A stretch of DNA of 51,867 bases from Paludibacteraceae bacterium (GCA_017394705.1 JAFPXH010000002.1:1-51867), one strand, 5' to 3'. Shown: positions 23,947 through 34,880, numbered from the stretch's first letter. A program made the numbers and translations. Notes: generated by a model not told the origin, from the letters alone.

Positions 23947-24381
23947 ATGGAACAAGTTGTAAGAAAACTCAACTGGATTTATTACGGTCAAATGGTCATT
24001 GCACTCATCGTGCTGACCGCGATGTATTATGCCTTCTCCAAAGGGCTGTACGAACCGCTTGACCGAATGTCGCGTACAGGCATGGCATTGCAGTATATTA
24101 TCATTATTGATGCGTTAATAACAATTCCTCTCGGTTTGTATCTCATCAAATGGCTCAAACCTCAGACGGAGAAGCACTACTTCAAGTGGGCTAGCACACG
24201 TATATTGTTAGTCAGCAACTCGATGCCGTTGGGTATCTTTGCCTATTACGCTATGGGCTGCTATCAGTCGATGCTCTGGGTGGCAGCCATCTCGGCCGTC
24301 GCATGGTATTTCACCAAACCGACTCTCGGTAAGATGGAGCAGGAAATGAAGTTTGGCGATAAAAACGAAGAGACATACTAA
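23947..24381 (+). CDS. Four-helix membrane protein, hypothetical
   Basis: The protein has 144 residues with four predicted membrane helices (about 12-30, 48-68, 85-102, 108-124). No motif for transport or catalysis is seen. It starts eight bases behind recR and is followed by the HAD gene one base later, so it belongs to a small operon of recR with two further small genes. Function unknown. Confidence 0.72.
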   Translation: MEQVVRKLNWIYYGQMVIALIVLTAMYYAFSKGLYEPLDRMSRTGMALQYIIIIDALITIPLGLYLIKWLKPQTEKHYFKWASTRILLVSNSMPLGIFAYYAMGCYQSMLWVAAISAVAWYFTKPTLGKMEQEMKFGDKNEETY

Positions 24382-24382
24382 T

Positions 24383-24803
24383 ATGATTATAGCTTGTGAT
24401 TTTGATGGTACGATTGTAACTCATGAGTACCCGAAGATAGGTAAACCTATTCCGTTTGCCATCCAGACATTGAAAAAACTGCAGGAGGAGGACCATCACC
24501 AGATTATCCTCTGGACGGTGCGCGAAGGCGCGTTACTGCAGGAGGCCATTGATTATTGCAAGGCGCGCGGATTAGAGTTCTACGCCGTCAACAGCAATTA
24601 TCCGGAGGAAGAACCGGCGCATGGCACTGCCCGTAAACTGGTGGCGGATTTATGGATTGACGACCGCAATCTGGGCGGACTGCCGGAATGGGGAGTGATA
24701 TATAATATGATTCACACCGGTCATCCGTGGGACCCGGTTCCGCAAGGAAACATGGAGGACCTGCGCCCGGCAAAGAAAAAAGGATTCTTTGACCGCTTAT
24801 TTA

Positions 24804-24811
<8 letters not shown>
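24383..24811 (+). CDS. Small HAD-like hydrolase
   Basis: The protein has 142 residues from the ATG at 24383. The first HAD motif is CDFDGTIV (residues 5-12); with Asp6 and Asp8 this is the phosphatase nucleophile pair. A later WIDDRN gives the acidic motif IV. The protein lacks a cap domain. This family is conserved in Bacteroides as a small phosphatase of unknown substrate. Its end overlaps the start of the acetyltransferase gene by eight bases. Confidence 0.82.
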
Positions 24812-26931
<2,120 letters not shown>

Positions 26932-26969
26932 TTATTTTTAGTAGGGTCCTATGGGCCCGGGATTCTAAG

Positions 26970-27245
26970 TTATTTAACAATTGCTAAGACGTCAGACTGA
27001 CGCATGATGAGATATTTCTCGCCGTCGAGTTCCAACTCAGTACCGGCATATTTGCCATAGAGCACTTGGTCTCCGACTTTAAGCACCATCGCCTCGTCTT
27101 TTGTTCCTTCTCCAACGGCGAGTACTTCACCGCGTAAGGGTTTCTCTTTTGCGCTGTCAGGAATAATGATTCCTCCAACTGTTTTCTCTTCTGCAGCCGC
27201 CGGCTTAACGAGCACGCGGTCTGCTAATGGTTGAATTTTGCTCAT
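26970..27245 (-). CDS. groS: Co-chaperonin GroES
   Basis: The protein has 91 residues from the ATG at 27245; the open frame continues upstream by 13 codons, but the family start is [15 protein letters not shown]. The mobile loop that binds GroEL is [18 protein letters not shown]. Family length is normal. It is the first gene of groS-groL. No CIRCE element is seen upstream. Confidence 0.96.
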   Translation of the reverse strand: MSKIQPLADRVLVKPAAAEEKTVGGIIIPDSAKEKPLRGEVLAVGEGTKDEAMVLKVGDQVLYGKYAGTELELDGEKYLIMRQSDVLAIVK

Positions 27246-27287
27246 AGTATTTTTGAATTTTAAAATGTATCTATTCAAAATCACGGG

Positions 27288-27370
27288 ATAATATACATAG
27301 TATATTATAGGGTGCAGTAGGATACGACATTAGTCCGTTAATGGTCCGATATTGATCCGTTTTGGTCCGC
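27288..27370 (-). promoter_or_regulatory. groS upstream region: 21-bp palindrome and four phased CGGA sites
   Basis: This forms part of a gap of about 309 bases between groS and menG. TCCG occurs at 27334, 27345, 27356 and 27366 (steps of 11, 11 and 10); on the minus strand the sites read CGGACCA, CGGATCA, CGGACCA and CGGACTA. Between this array and groS lies a perfect palindrome: ATAATATAC, three bases, GTATATTAT (27288-27308). Such phased sites with an inverted repeat resemble an activator or repressor region for the heat-shock operon. No known operator is recognised. Confidence 0.5.
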
Positions 27371-27502
27371 CTCTACCTCAATGTGCCCGATCAATCGCTC
27401 CAGAATTTATAGAGCAAACCTTATGCCAAAGGCATTTCGTGTCAATATATCTGCCAAAATGGCAGAGGAATGTCAAATCCGCTGCAAAAGTACAAAAAAA
27501 AA

Positions 27503-27545
27503 TTGCACATATCAAAATTTTGTAGTACCTTTGCGGCGCAAAGGT
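27503..27545 (+). promoter_or_regulatory. menG promoter with mirrored -7 element
   Basis: TTG (27503-27505), 20 bases and TACCTTTG (27526-27533). As at 8313 and 13493, ACCTTTGC (27527-27534) is followed, here after three bases, by GCAAAGGT (27538-27545), the exact mirror. Confidence 0.8.
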
Positions 27546-27554
27546 ATTCGAGAT

Positions 27555-28238
27555 ATGGATGAGAAGCAACATATAGGACGTCTCTTTGACCGTATAGCGC
27601 CGACTTACGATGGTCTAAATCACGGTTTATCGCTGAATATTGACCGTATATGGCGTCGCAAGACGGTACAAGCAATGCCGGTCGCGAAACATGTGCTGGA
27701 TGTTGCAATCGGCACAGCCGATTTGGCCATAGAGATGCTTCATCGCAGTAAAACGGAAAAAGTAACGGGTTTGGATCTCTCCGCAGAAATGATGGCTATC
27801 GGCAGAGAGAAATGCGTCCGGCGGAAGTTGGCAGTTGACTTTGTACAAGGCAATGCCCAGCAAATGCCTTTTGCCGACAATATGTTTGACGGCGTGACGT
27901 GTGCTTTCGGTTGCCGCAATTTCAGTGACTTGGATGCCGGTCTTCGTGAGATGTACCGCGTGCTCAAACCCGGTGCGCAAGTGACGATACTGGAGTTCAG
28001 TTATCCGACCAATCCTCTCGTGCGCGCGCTATACGATATTTATTTCACGCGCGCGTTGCCTTTCATCGGACGAGTTGTCAGCAGAGACAAAACGGCCTAT
28101 ACATACCTCAATAAAAGCGTCAAATCGTTCTGTTGGGGAGAGGCTTTTCTGCATCATCTGAATGATGCGGGTTTTCACGATGAGCATTTCACGCCGCTCA
28201 CGTTTGGAATAGCAACCATATATACTGCAATAAAATGA
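27555..28238 (+). CDS. menG: Demethylmenaquinone methyltransferase
   Basis: The protein has 227 residues from the ATG at 27555, ten bases behind the mirrored promoter; the open frame upstream of this start covers the promoter. It makes menaquinone from demethylmenaquinone (UbiE/MenG family). The SAM motif reads VLDVAIGTADLAIEM, slightly unusual since most relatives have GTGD. Family signatures are GCRNFSDLDAGLREMYRVLK and the C-terminal FGIATIYTAIK. The end overlaps the next gene (ATGA), so the two are co-translated. Confidence 0.93.
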   Translation: MDEKQHIGRLFDRIAPTYDGLNHGLSLNIDRIWRRKTVQAMPVAKHVLDVAIGTADLAIEMLHRSKTEKVTGLDLSAEMMAIGREKCVRRKLAVDFVQGNAQQMPFADNMFDGVTCAFGCRNFSDLDAGLREMYRVLKPGAQVTILEFSYPTNPLVRALYDIYFTRALPFIGRVVSRDKTAYTYLNKSVKSFCWGEAFLHHLNDAGFHDEHFTPLTFGIATIYTAIK

Positions 28239-28540
28239 TCAAACACATTATTCTATGGAAATTGCGCTCGGAACTGAGTGCCGAAGAGAAACAAGCCGCT
28301 GCGCAGGCTATCAAAAAAGGTCTTGAGGGTCTGAAAGGTCAGATACCCGGCCTGTTGGATATACACGTTCAAGCAACCGGTCAACTGGCCAGCAGCAATG
28401 CGGATATCATGTTAGACAGTACTCTTGAGTCCGAAGATGCACTTAAGGGTTACGCTGTGCATCCGGCTCATGTGGCGGTTGCAAACGGCATTGTTCGTCC
28501 GAATACTGAAGTGCGTACTTGCCTGGATTTTGAAATATAA
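28235..28540 (+). CDS. Dabb (stress-responsive A/B barrel) domain protein
   Basis: The protein has 101 residues with the family's dimeric alpha-beta barrel pattern: KHIILWKL at the start, a helix, and DALKGYAVHPAHVAVAN with the conserved HP-H element. Members occur in many pathways, so the exact role is unknown. Its ATG overlaps the menG stop codon (ATGA), so it is made together with MenG. Confidence 0.88.
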   Translation: MIKHIILWKLRSELSAEEKQAAAQAIKKGLEGLKGQIPGLLDIHVQATGQLASSNADIMLDSTLESEDALKGYAVHPAHVAVANGIVRPNTEVRTCLDFEI

Positions 28541-28550
28541 CCCAACAAAG

Positions 28551-29213
28551 ATGAAATACAGATTCCTGATTGTTTTATTGGCTTTTTCCGCCAATATGTT
28601 CGCTTATCGCCCGCAGAGCCGCGCGGTGATTGTAGATACCGTATGTAATGCGCCTCTGAAGACGATGTTGGAGGTGACCAGGCATTTCTGCTATCAGTTC
28701 CAAGCCTGCCCGGATTCACTTTTTACATGGGCTTATCTCGGTTTGGGCGAGCCGGAAGTGATGGACAGTAAGACGAAGGAAGGGCGCAATGTGATTCAAT
28801 TGGAATACAAGGACCGCACGTATGATCCGAAACTGAAGACCGGTGATGTGGCGATAGATATCTATGTGCTGGGTGTTCGCTGGTGGAAGAACCAACATCT
28901 GGGAACCAAATTGGTATTATCCCGTCCTGCTAAATCGCAGTACCCGCTTACAGCACACATGACAGCAACTTATAGCGGTTCTATCCTGGAAGGCGGAGAT
29001 TTTATAATGCGTATGGAGCCGATATCCGAAAAACAGACCCGTATTCACTACGAGTTTCGACTGGTGTTCGGTAAAGTTCTCTCCACGTTCATTTCCGACA
29101 AGATGTGGCAAACAGCCATGGAATGGCGGTTTACAACGATATTGGAAAACCTGGTGGAATGCGCAGAAACAGGAACGGTCCAGCCTAAACTGCGCGGACC
29201 GCAACAATTATAG
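28551..29213 (+). CDS. Secreted protein of unknown function
   Basis: The protein has 220 residues from the ATG at 28551, ten bases behind the Dabb gene. It has a cleavable signal peptide (MKYRFLIVLLAFSANMFA). The mature part has alternating strands (GRNVIQLEYKDRTYDPKL; HMTATYSGSILEGGDFIM) and looks like a START/SRPBCC-like fold, but no sure family signature is seen. It is probably periplasmic or in the outer envelope. It ends the menG operon. Confidence 0.72.
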   Translation: MKYRFLIVLLAFSANMFAYRPQSRAVIVDTVCNAPLKTMLEVTRHFCYQFQACPDSLFTWAYLGLGEPEVMDSKTKEGRNVIQLEYKDRTYDPKLKTGDVAIDIYVLGVRWWKNQHLGTKLVLSRPAKSQYPLTAHMTATYSGSILEGGDFIMRMEPISEKQTRIHYEFRLVFGKVLSTFISDKMWQTAMEWRFTTILENLVECAETGTVQPKLRGPQQL

Positions 29214-29227
29214 TCGCCAATAAATTC

Positions 29228-30172
29228 TTAGCGACGTCTTGCGCGGATATTCGAGTAATTATTCAAGATGCGGCAGGACTCGCAGTTACGCCAGCGATAT
29301 GAAACGGTGATACCCACCTGGAACCAACCATCGTTCCAGTGAATATGTTCGTTGCCGTTTTTATCCGTCCACTTGCCGAAACTATTACCTAACGGCTGCC
29401 CGTCACTACTTTGCGATCCTGCAAGCGGGAAAGCATCCAAGTTCATGTAGTGCGTATCAATCAAACCTTCATTGAGCATGATTTCCGCACTCATCGTCCA
29501 AGACTGCGTCAGTCTCCAAGAATAACCGATCCCCACCTGAACCATAGGCAGAATACCGAAGGTCTTACCCTCCAACTTCGTACGCTGTCTAATACCGCTG
29601 GCATCCACTTTGCGGTACGCATAGAACTCATAGTTTGTAATAATGCTAACTGCGACAGCCAGACCACCGTAGATATAGAACCCGGCATTAGAGAACGGAT
29701 AATACTCTACACCAACTGATGGGAGAATGAGAATAGAATTAAATTTGCGGTAGTCGTCACGCGGATCGGGAAGTGCGTCAAATTTCGCCTTGTTATTACC
29801 GCGCAGCGTACCTCCCATCAACGAATAGCGAATGTTACAATGATTGCCAGCCGGCATCGTATAGCCGAAAACCAACGAACCTCCGTAACTGAGGTTGTTT
29901 TCATTAAATCCACCATGGAAAGCAACTCCCTCATTATCTACATCGCCGAAATAATACATCGCATTTACGCCGAGACTGACGCCGTGCGAAACAAAATAAT
30001 TCTTCGTCGTGTACAAACCGGTACGGCTGTTTGGTTTTTTCGTCCACACAACACGGTCCTTCTTAAGGGACTCCGGATTCGAGCGGCTGGCGGTTTGTTT
30101 AGCAGCAAGGGCAGGCGAGAACAAGAGCAGCCCTCCGAGCACGAAAAATGCGATATAATTATGTATTTTCAT
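29228..30172 (-). CDS. Outer-membrane beta-barrel protein
   Basis: The protein has 314 residues from the ATG at 30172. Signal peptide about 1-23 (IAFFVLGGLLLFSPALAAK). The mature part has alternating aromatic-rich strands (VSLGVNAMYYFGDVDNEGV; YYPFSNAGFYIYGGLAVAVS; QVGIGYSWRLTQSWTMSAEI) typical of an eight- to ten-strand barrel. A short tail follows the last strand (FQVGITVSYRWRNCESCRIL), so there is no classic C-terminal Phe. No plug or SusC-like domain is present. Role unknown; it has its own promoter. Confidence 0.82.
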   Translation of the reverse strand: MKIHNYIAFFVLGGLLLFSPALAAKQTASRSNPESLKKDRVVWTKKPNSRTGLYTTKNYFVSHGVSLGVNAMYYFGDVDNEGVAFHGGFNENNLSYGGSLVFGYTMPAGNHCNIRYSLMGGTLRGNNKAKFDALPDPRDDYRKFNSILILPSVGVEYYPFSNAGFYIYGGLAVAVSIITNYEFYAYRKVDASGIRQRTKLEGKTFGILPMVQVGIGYSWRLTQSWTMSAEIMLNEGLIDTHYMNLDAFPLAGSQSSDGQPLGNSFGKWTDKNGNEHIHWNDGWFQVGITVSYRWRNCESCRILNNYSNIRARRR

Positions 30173-30214
30173 GAAAATGAAATGTATTTTCAGTATACTA
30201 AACCTTACAGGGTG

Positions 30215-30245
30215 CAAAATTACAACAAAAAAATGACATACGCAA
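30215..30245 (-). promoter_or_regulatory. Promoter of the outer-membrane protein gene
   Basis: On the minus strand, TTG (30245-30243), 20 bases and TAATTTTG (30222-30215). The distance to the ATG is about 43 bases. Confidence 0.78.
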
Positions 30246-30308
30246 ATATATTTTGTTTTTTTTACAAAAAAAATAAAAGTGGGTAGTAAAAGACAAGCGT
30301 CAAAACAC

Positions 30309-30335
30309 AAAAAAAAGAGCCGTCAAGGCTCTTTT
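30309..30335 (-). terminator. Terminator of the tRNA-Glu gene
   Basis: On the minus strand, AAAAGAGCC, loop TTGAC and GGCTCTTTTTTTT form a hairpin with a T run, beginning three bases behind the tRNA. Confidence 0.88.
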
Positions 30336-30337
30336 CG

Positions 30338-30410
30338 TAGTGCTACCCGGACTCGAACCGGGGTTTACGGCGTGAGAGGCCGTTGTCCTAGGCCACTAGA
30401 CGATAGCACC
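30338..30410 (-). tRNA. tRNA-Glu (anticodon CTC)
   Basis: The RNA has 73 bases with a complete cloverleaf. Acceptor stem GGTGCTA pairs with TAGCACT (one G-U pair), discriminator A. The D arm contains AGTGGCCTAGGA. The anticodon stem ACGGC/GCCGT encloses the loop CTCTCAC with anticodon CTC for codon GAG. T arm CCCCGGTTCGAGTCCGGG. The 3' CCA is not encoded. The gene has its own promoter and terminator and stands alone. Confidence 0.95.
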
Positions 30411-30497
30411 CGGAAGTGTTCCCGTAAATCGGGGAAACTGGCCTCCACCGGAGGGGACAAGCATATAAATGTGTGCTCCTCAAGCGGAAATCGGCTG
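30411..30497 (-). other. Leader of the tRNA-Glu transcript with hairpin
   Basis: Between the promoter and the tRNA lie about 87 bases, long for a tRNA leader. They can fold: CCTCC, loop GGT, GGAGG (30454-30442), and CCCGATTTACGGG (about 30433-30421). No open frame is visible. It may be a processing signal for RNase P or a conserved leader. Confidence 0.45.
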
Positions 30498-30528
30498 CAA
30501 AAGTACAGCTTTTTTTTGATATGACCAA
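30498..30528 (-). promoter_or_regulatory. Promoter of the tRNA-Glu gene
   Basis: On the minus strand, TTG (30528-30526), 20 bases and TACTTTTG (30505-30498). Confidence 0.78.
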
Positions 30529-30565
30529 ATATTTTTATAAAAAAATGATATTTTGCTGTATTTTT

Positions 30566-30596
30566 TTGCATATATAATATTTTTTTCGTAAATTTG
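30566..30596 (+). promoter_or_regulatory. nadE promoter
   Basis: TTG of TTGCATATATAA (30566-30568), 20 bases and TAAATTTG (30589-30596). It has the same upstream element as fusA2, the TPR gene and the RSH pair. It is probably also the promoter for murB, murA and the genes behind. Confidence 0.8.
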
Positions 30597-30621
30597 CACG
30601 CTAAATTTATGCATGACGTAT

Positions 30622-32553
30622 ATGAATACGAATTTTGGTTTTGTACGTGTAGCGGCCGCTGTGCCGACATTACGTGTAGCGGATTGTAAATTCAATGCCG
30701 AGCAAATCAAGCAGCAGATTACTGAAGCCATTGAAGAAGGCGTCGAAGTGATATGCTTTCCGGAACTCAGTTTGACGGGCTATACTTGCGCCGATTTGTT
30801 CTTTACTCAGGCTTTGCAGCAGTCGAGTCTGCGTGAGTTGGAAGGAATCTGCAATTTTACTCGCGGCAAGGCTATTATAGTACTTGTTGGAGCCCCTTTG
30901 CAGGTGGATAACGACCTTTTCAACTGCGCGTTTGTCATGACAGACGGCGAAGTGATGGGTGTCGTTCCTAAGGTGAATCTGCCTAATACCGGCGAGTTCT
31001 ATGAGAAACGCTGGTTCACTTCCGGTCGCGCAGCGCGTGAGTACACACCGGGCGGGATTGCTCCGCGTATTCCTAAGATAGAGATATGGAGCGGAGAAGT
31101 GCCTTTCGGAACAGACCTCCTTTTCTGCACGCGTAACTATACCTTTGGCATTGAGATATGCGAAGACTTGTGGAGTCCTCTGCCCCCTTCGACCCAATTG
31201 TCTATTCAGGGAGCGGAACTGATTTTCAATCTCTCGAGTTCGAATTGTCTGGTGGGCAAGAATGATTTTCGCCGCCAGATGATCAAACAGCAGTCAGCGC
31301 GTGTGCATTGCGGGTATATATACGCTTCTTCGGGTGTAGGCGAGTCAACGACGGATGTAGTTTTCTCCGGTAGCACATATATCGCGGAGAACGGCGAAAT
31401 GCTGCAAGAGGGCGAACGTTTCCAGCGCGAGAACACTATGACGATTCAAGAGATTGATATCGAGCGTCTGCGCACGGATCGTCAGCGTAATACTAATTTT
31501 ACAAAAGACAAAGCGGGGCATTACCGTCATATCAACGTGGCGCCTATTGAGCGTGAGGAAGAGTTTACCGAGCCGCTCCATCGCCATTTCTCGTCCACTC
31601 CTTTCTTGCCGGCCAAGGGCGAGGAAGATGCTTATTGTATGGATGTCTTTTCTATCCAGACGAGTGCGCTCGCACGCCGGTGGGAACACACGCATGCCGA
31701 AACGCTGGAAATAGGAATCTCCGGCGGTCTGGATAGTACACTCGCTTTGCTGGTTTGCGTGCAGGCGGCGGATCTGTTGGGTTATGACCGTACCCGTATA
31801 GTAGGTGTAACCATGCCCGGTTTCGGGACCTCTGACCGGACTTATCAGAATGCGCTCAGTCTCATGGAGTTGTTAGGTATTACTCATCGCGAGATTTCCA
31901 TCTGCGAAACGACCACACAACACCTCAGTGACATTGCGCACGAAATAGATAATCACGATATTACTTACGAGAACTCGCAGGCACGCGTGCGTACGCTCAT
32001 TTTAATGGATTTAGCGAACGAGCTGAACGGATTAGTCATCGGTACAGGTGATCTCAGCGAACTGGCACTCGGGTGGTGCACATATAATGGCGACCAGATG
32101 TCCATGTATGGCATTAATGCCGGCATCCCCAAAACACTCGTGCGTTATTTGGTGAAGTACGCAGCAGAGAATATCTTCGGTGACGAGCTTCGCAACGTGC
32201 TTCTTGACGTTGTTGAGACGCCGGTTTCACCGGAATTATTGCCTACAGACGAGCAAGGACAAATAGCGCAAAAGACAGAAGACAAGGTAGGACCATACGA
32301 ACTGCACGATTTCTTCCTTTGGTATTTCATGCGTTTCGGTTTTACTCGCGAGAAAATCAAATACATGGCAGCACAAGCCTTTGAAGATCAGTACGATGAA
32401 GAAACCATAGAGAAGTGGTTGAACGTCTTCATGCGTCGTTTCTGCACGCAGCAGTTCAAGCGTTCATGCATGCCGGATGGGCCGAAAGTGGTATCTGTGT
32501 CTCTCTCTCCGCGCGGAGACTGGAGAATGCCGTCAGATGCAACGTGTATTTGA
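30622..32553 (+). CDS. nadE: Glutamine-dependent NAD+ synthetase
   Basis: The protein has 643 residues from the ATG at 30622; another ATG at 30613 would add three residues. It amidates nicotinic acid adenine dinucleotide. The N-terminal nitrilase-type glutaminase has its triad in CFPELSLTGY (Glu), VVPKVNLPN (Lys) and GIEICEDLW (Cys). The C-terminal synthetase has the ATP loop ISGGLDSTLAL, and later GTGDLSELALGWCTYNGDQ. Domain order and length match the family. murB follows 22 bases later, on the same transcript. Confidence 0.95.
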   Translation: MNTNFGFVRVAAAVPTLRVADCKFNAEQIKQQITEAIEEGVEVICFPELSLTGYTCADLFFTQALQQSSLRELEGICNFTRGKAIIVLVGAPLQVDNDLFNCAFVMTDGEVMGVVPKVNLPNTGEFYEKRWFTSGRAAREYTPGGIAPRIPKIEIWSGEVPFGTDLLFCTRNYTFGIEICEDLWSPLPPSTQLSIQGAELIFNLSSSNCLVGKNDFRRQMIKQQSARVHCGYIYASSGVGESTTDVVFSGSTYIAENGEMLQEGERFQRENTMTIQEIDIERLRTDRQRNTNFTKDKAGHYRHINVAPIEREEEFTEPLHRHFSSTPFLPAKGEEDAYCMDVFSIQTSALARRWEHTHAETLEIGISGGLDSTLALLVCVQAADLLGYDRTRIVGVTMPGFGTSDRTYQNALSLMELLGITHREISICETTTQHLSDIAHEIDNHDITYENSQARVRTLILMDLANELNGLVIGTGDLSELALGWCTYNGDQMSMYGINAGIPKTLVRYLVKYAAENIFGDELRNVLLDVVETPVSPELLPTDEQGQIAQKTEDKVGPYELHDFFLWYFMRFGFTREKIKYMAAQAFEDQYDEETIEKWLNVFMRRFCTQQFKRSCMPDGPKVVSVSLSPRGDWRMPSDATCI

Positions 32554-32575
32554 GAGTTCAGAATACAGATTTAAA

Positions 32576-33571
32576 ATGACGATAAAAGAAAATATATCTC
32601 TGCTACCATACAATACATTTGGTATGGACGTGCGAGCAAAAGTTTTTGCCGAATACCAGAGTGTGGAGGAGTTGCGCGAGTTGCTGGATAAGTTCCGTGG
32701 CGAGCGACTTTTGCATATCGGATCCGGTAGCAACTTGCTCTTTACCGGCGATTTCAACGGAGTAGTTCTGCATTCGGCCATGCGCCGCGCACGCTGTACA
32801 AACGAGGATGCAGAATATGTATGGATCGAGGCGGACAATGGGCTTGTGCTGGACGAACTCATCGACCAATTATGTGACATGGGTATCTCCGGTTTGGAAA
32901 ATCTCAGTTATATCCCCGGTGAGGTAGGCGCATCTGCTGTACAGAACGTCGGTGCTTACGGCGTGGAAGCCAAGGATGTTATTGATTCCGTTCGGGCACT
33001 GAAAATATCCGATGGAACCGAACGAATATTTACCAATGCTGAATGCAAGTACGGCTACAGGGATAGTATTTTTAAGAATGATTTACGCGGGCTATATGTT
33101 ATCACGCACGTTACATACAAACTGAATAAACATTTCGAACCGAAACTGGATTACGGCAATCTGCGCAGCGAAGTTGACGAGCATCCAACTCCTATGGCCG
33201 TTCGCGAAGCGGTCATACAAATTCGCAAGCAAAAACTGCCGGAAGTATCGGAATTAGGAAGTGCCGGTTCGTTCTTCAAGAACCCGATTGTGCCTCATGA
33301 AGTCTACAATAACATCGCTGCGCGCTATGATAGAGTGCCGCATTTCGAGCAAGACGGCGGAATTAAGATTCCTGCTGCCTGGCTTATTGAGCAGTGCGGA
33401 TGGAAGGGCAAGTCACTTGGCGGTGCGCGTTGTTATGAGAAGCAACCGCTGGTACTGGTCAATGCCGGCAACGCTACGCCCGATGATATCATCAATCTGG
33501 CTGCGGCTATCTGTGCCGACGTCAAAGAGCAATTTAATATTACCATTAACCCTGAAGTAAATTATATCTAA
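32576..33571 (+). CDS. murB: UDP-N-acetylenolpyruvoylglucosamine reductase MurB
   Basis: The protein has 331 residues from the ATG at 32576; earlier starts would lie inside nadE. It makes UDP-MurNAc, the second step of peptidoglycan precursor synthesis. FAD-binding segments: LPYNTFGMD, IGSGSNLLFT and IPGEVGASAVQNVGAYG. The YGYRDSIFK motif carries the conserved Tyr/Arg, and GSAGSFFKNP the catalytic Ser region, as in type I enzymes. murA begins one base after the stop codon, so both peptidoglycan enzymes are coupled. Confidence 0.95.
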   Translation: MTIKENISLLPYNTFGMDVRAKVFAEYQSVEELRELLDKFRGERLLHIGSGSNLLFTGDFNGVVLHSAMRRARCTNEDAEYVWIEADNGLVLDELIDQLCDMGISGLENLSYIPGEVGASAVQNVGAYGVEAKDVIDSVRALKISDGTERIFTNAECKYGYRDSIFKNDLRGLYVITHVTYKLNKHFEPKLDYGNLRSEVDEHPTPMAVREAVIQIRKQKLPEVSELGSAGSFFKNPIVPHEVYNNIAARYDRVPHFEQDGGIKIPAAWLIEQCGWKGKSLGGARCYEKQPLVLVNAGNATPDDIINLAAAICADVKEQFNITINPEVNYI

Positions 33572-33572
33572 T

Positions 33573-34880
33573 ATGGCTACATTCGTAATCGAAGGAGGAC
33601 ACAAACTGCACGGCTCAATCACTCCGCAAGGCGCGAAAAATGAAGCGCTGCAAGTGTTGTGCGCAGTATTACTGACCAAAGAAACGGTAGTTATCAATAA
33701 TCTGCCGGATATCCTTGATGTTAATAACCTCATCGACCTCATTGCCTCTATCGGCGTGCGCGTGGAGAAGCTAAAAAAGGGAACTTATGCTTTTACTGCT
33801 GCCGAACTCGATACAGCTTATCTTCATAGTGCCGATTTTCTTAAGAAATGCAATAAACTGCGTGGATCTGTTATGCTCATTGGTCCACTTTTGGCGCGGC
33901 TTGGAGAAGTGACATATGCCAAACCTGGAGGAGATAAGATTGGCCGTCGCCGCCTGGATACCCATTTCCAGGGAATGGTGAACCTCGGCGCGACATTCCA
34001 ATACGACCAAGAGTTGCTCGCTTATCGTTTCAGCGGCAAACACCTGAAAGGCGCATATATGCTATTGGATGAGGCCTCCGTAACCGGTACGGCGAATATT
34101 ATTATGGCCTCCGTTATGGCAGACGGCACTACAACCATCTACAACGCTGCCTGTGAACCGTACCTGCAGCAGTTATGCAAGATGCTCAATAAGATGGGTG
34201 CCAAAATAAGCGGAGTAGGTAGCAATTTGTTGACCATCGAAGGTGTCAAAGTTCTTCACGGCACGCAGCACACCCTTCTTCCGGATATGATTGAGGTTGG
34301 CTCGTTCATCGGTATGGCAGCCATCACCGGCTCGGAATTGCGTATAAAGAATGTCGGTTACCGCGATCTCGGTATCATTCCCGATGCTTTTCGTCGTTTG
34401 GGAATCCGGATTGACGTGGATGGCGATGATATCATCATTCCTGCGCAAGAACATTACCAGATTGAATCGTTCTTGGACGGTTCTATCCTTACCGTGGCAG
34501 ATGCTCCATGGCCGGGTTTGACGCCGGACTTGCTATCTGTGCTGCTGGTGGTAGCCACACAAGCGAAAGGCACGGTGCTCATTCATCAGAAGATGTTTGA
34601 GAGTCGTCTTTTCTTCGTGGATAAACTAATCGATATGGGTGCGCAGATTATCCTTTGCGATCCGCACAGGGCGGTTGTCGTAGGACATGACCATCAGCGT
34701 CAGCTCAAGAAAAACAACATGACCAGCCCGGATATACGTGCAGGTATTGCCATGCTTATTGCCGCCATGAGTGCCGAAGGTACAAGTAAGATCGACCACA
34801 TCGACCAGATCGACCGCGGCTATGAAGATATCGAACACCGTCTCAACGCAATAGGTGCTCATATCAAGCGAGAAGAATGA
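33573..34880 (+). CDS. murA: UDP-GlcNAc 1-carboxyvinyltransferase MurA, Asp type
   Basis: The protein has 435 residues, the first committed step of peptidoglycan synthesis. Family segments: GAKNEALQVLCAVLLT and LRGSVMLIGPLLARLG. The catalytic loop, GGCTIGARPVDLH in E. coli, reads GGDKIGRRRLDTH: the Cys that fosfomycin attacks is Asp121. Such Asp enzymes (known from Chlamydia and Mycobacterium) are naturally insensitive to fosfomycin. It overlaps the stop codon of dsbD's start (ATGA) and is part of the nadE operon. Confidence 0.95.
   Translation: MATFVIEGGHKLHGSITPQGAKNEALQVLCAVLLTKETVVINNLPDILDVNNLIDLIASIGVRVEKLKKGTYAFTAAELDTAYLHSADFLKKCNKLRGSVMLIGPLLARLGEVTYAKPGGDKIGRRRLDTHFQGMVNLGATFQYDQELLAYRFSGKHLKGAYMLLDEASVTGTANIIMASVMADGTTTIYNAACEPYLQQLCKMLNKMGAKISGVGSNLLTIEGVKVLHGTQHTLLPDMIEVGSFIGMAAITGSELRIKNVGYRDLGIIPDAFRRLGIRIDVDGDDIIIPAQEHYQIESFLDGSILTVADAPWPGLTPDLLSVLLVVATQAKGTVLIHQKMFESRLFFVDKLIDMGAQIILCDPHRAVVVGHDHQRQLKKNNMTSPDIRAGIAMLIAAMSAEGTSKIDHIDQIDRGYEDIEHRLNAIGAHIKREE

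Noticed and set aside
27246-27554. CIRCE-type heat-shock operator before groES
   Set aside because: The sequence TTAGCACTC-N9-GAGTGCTAA is not present; only other repeats are seen.
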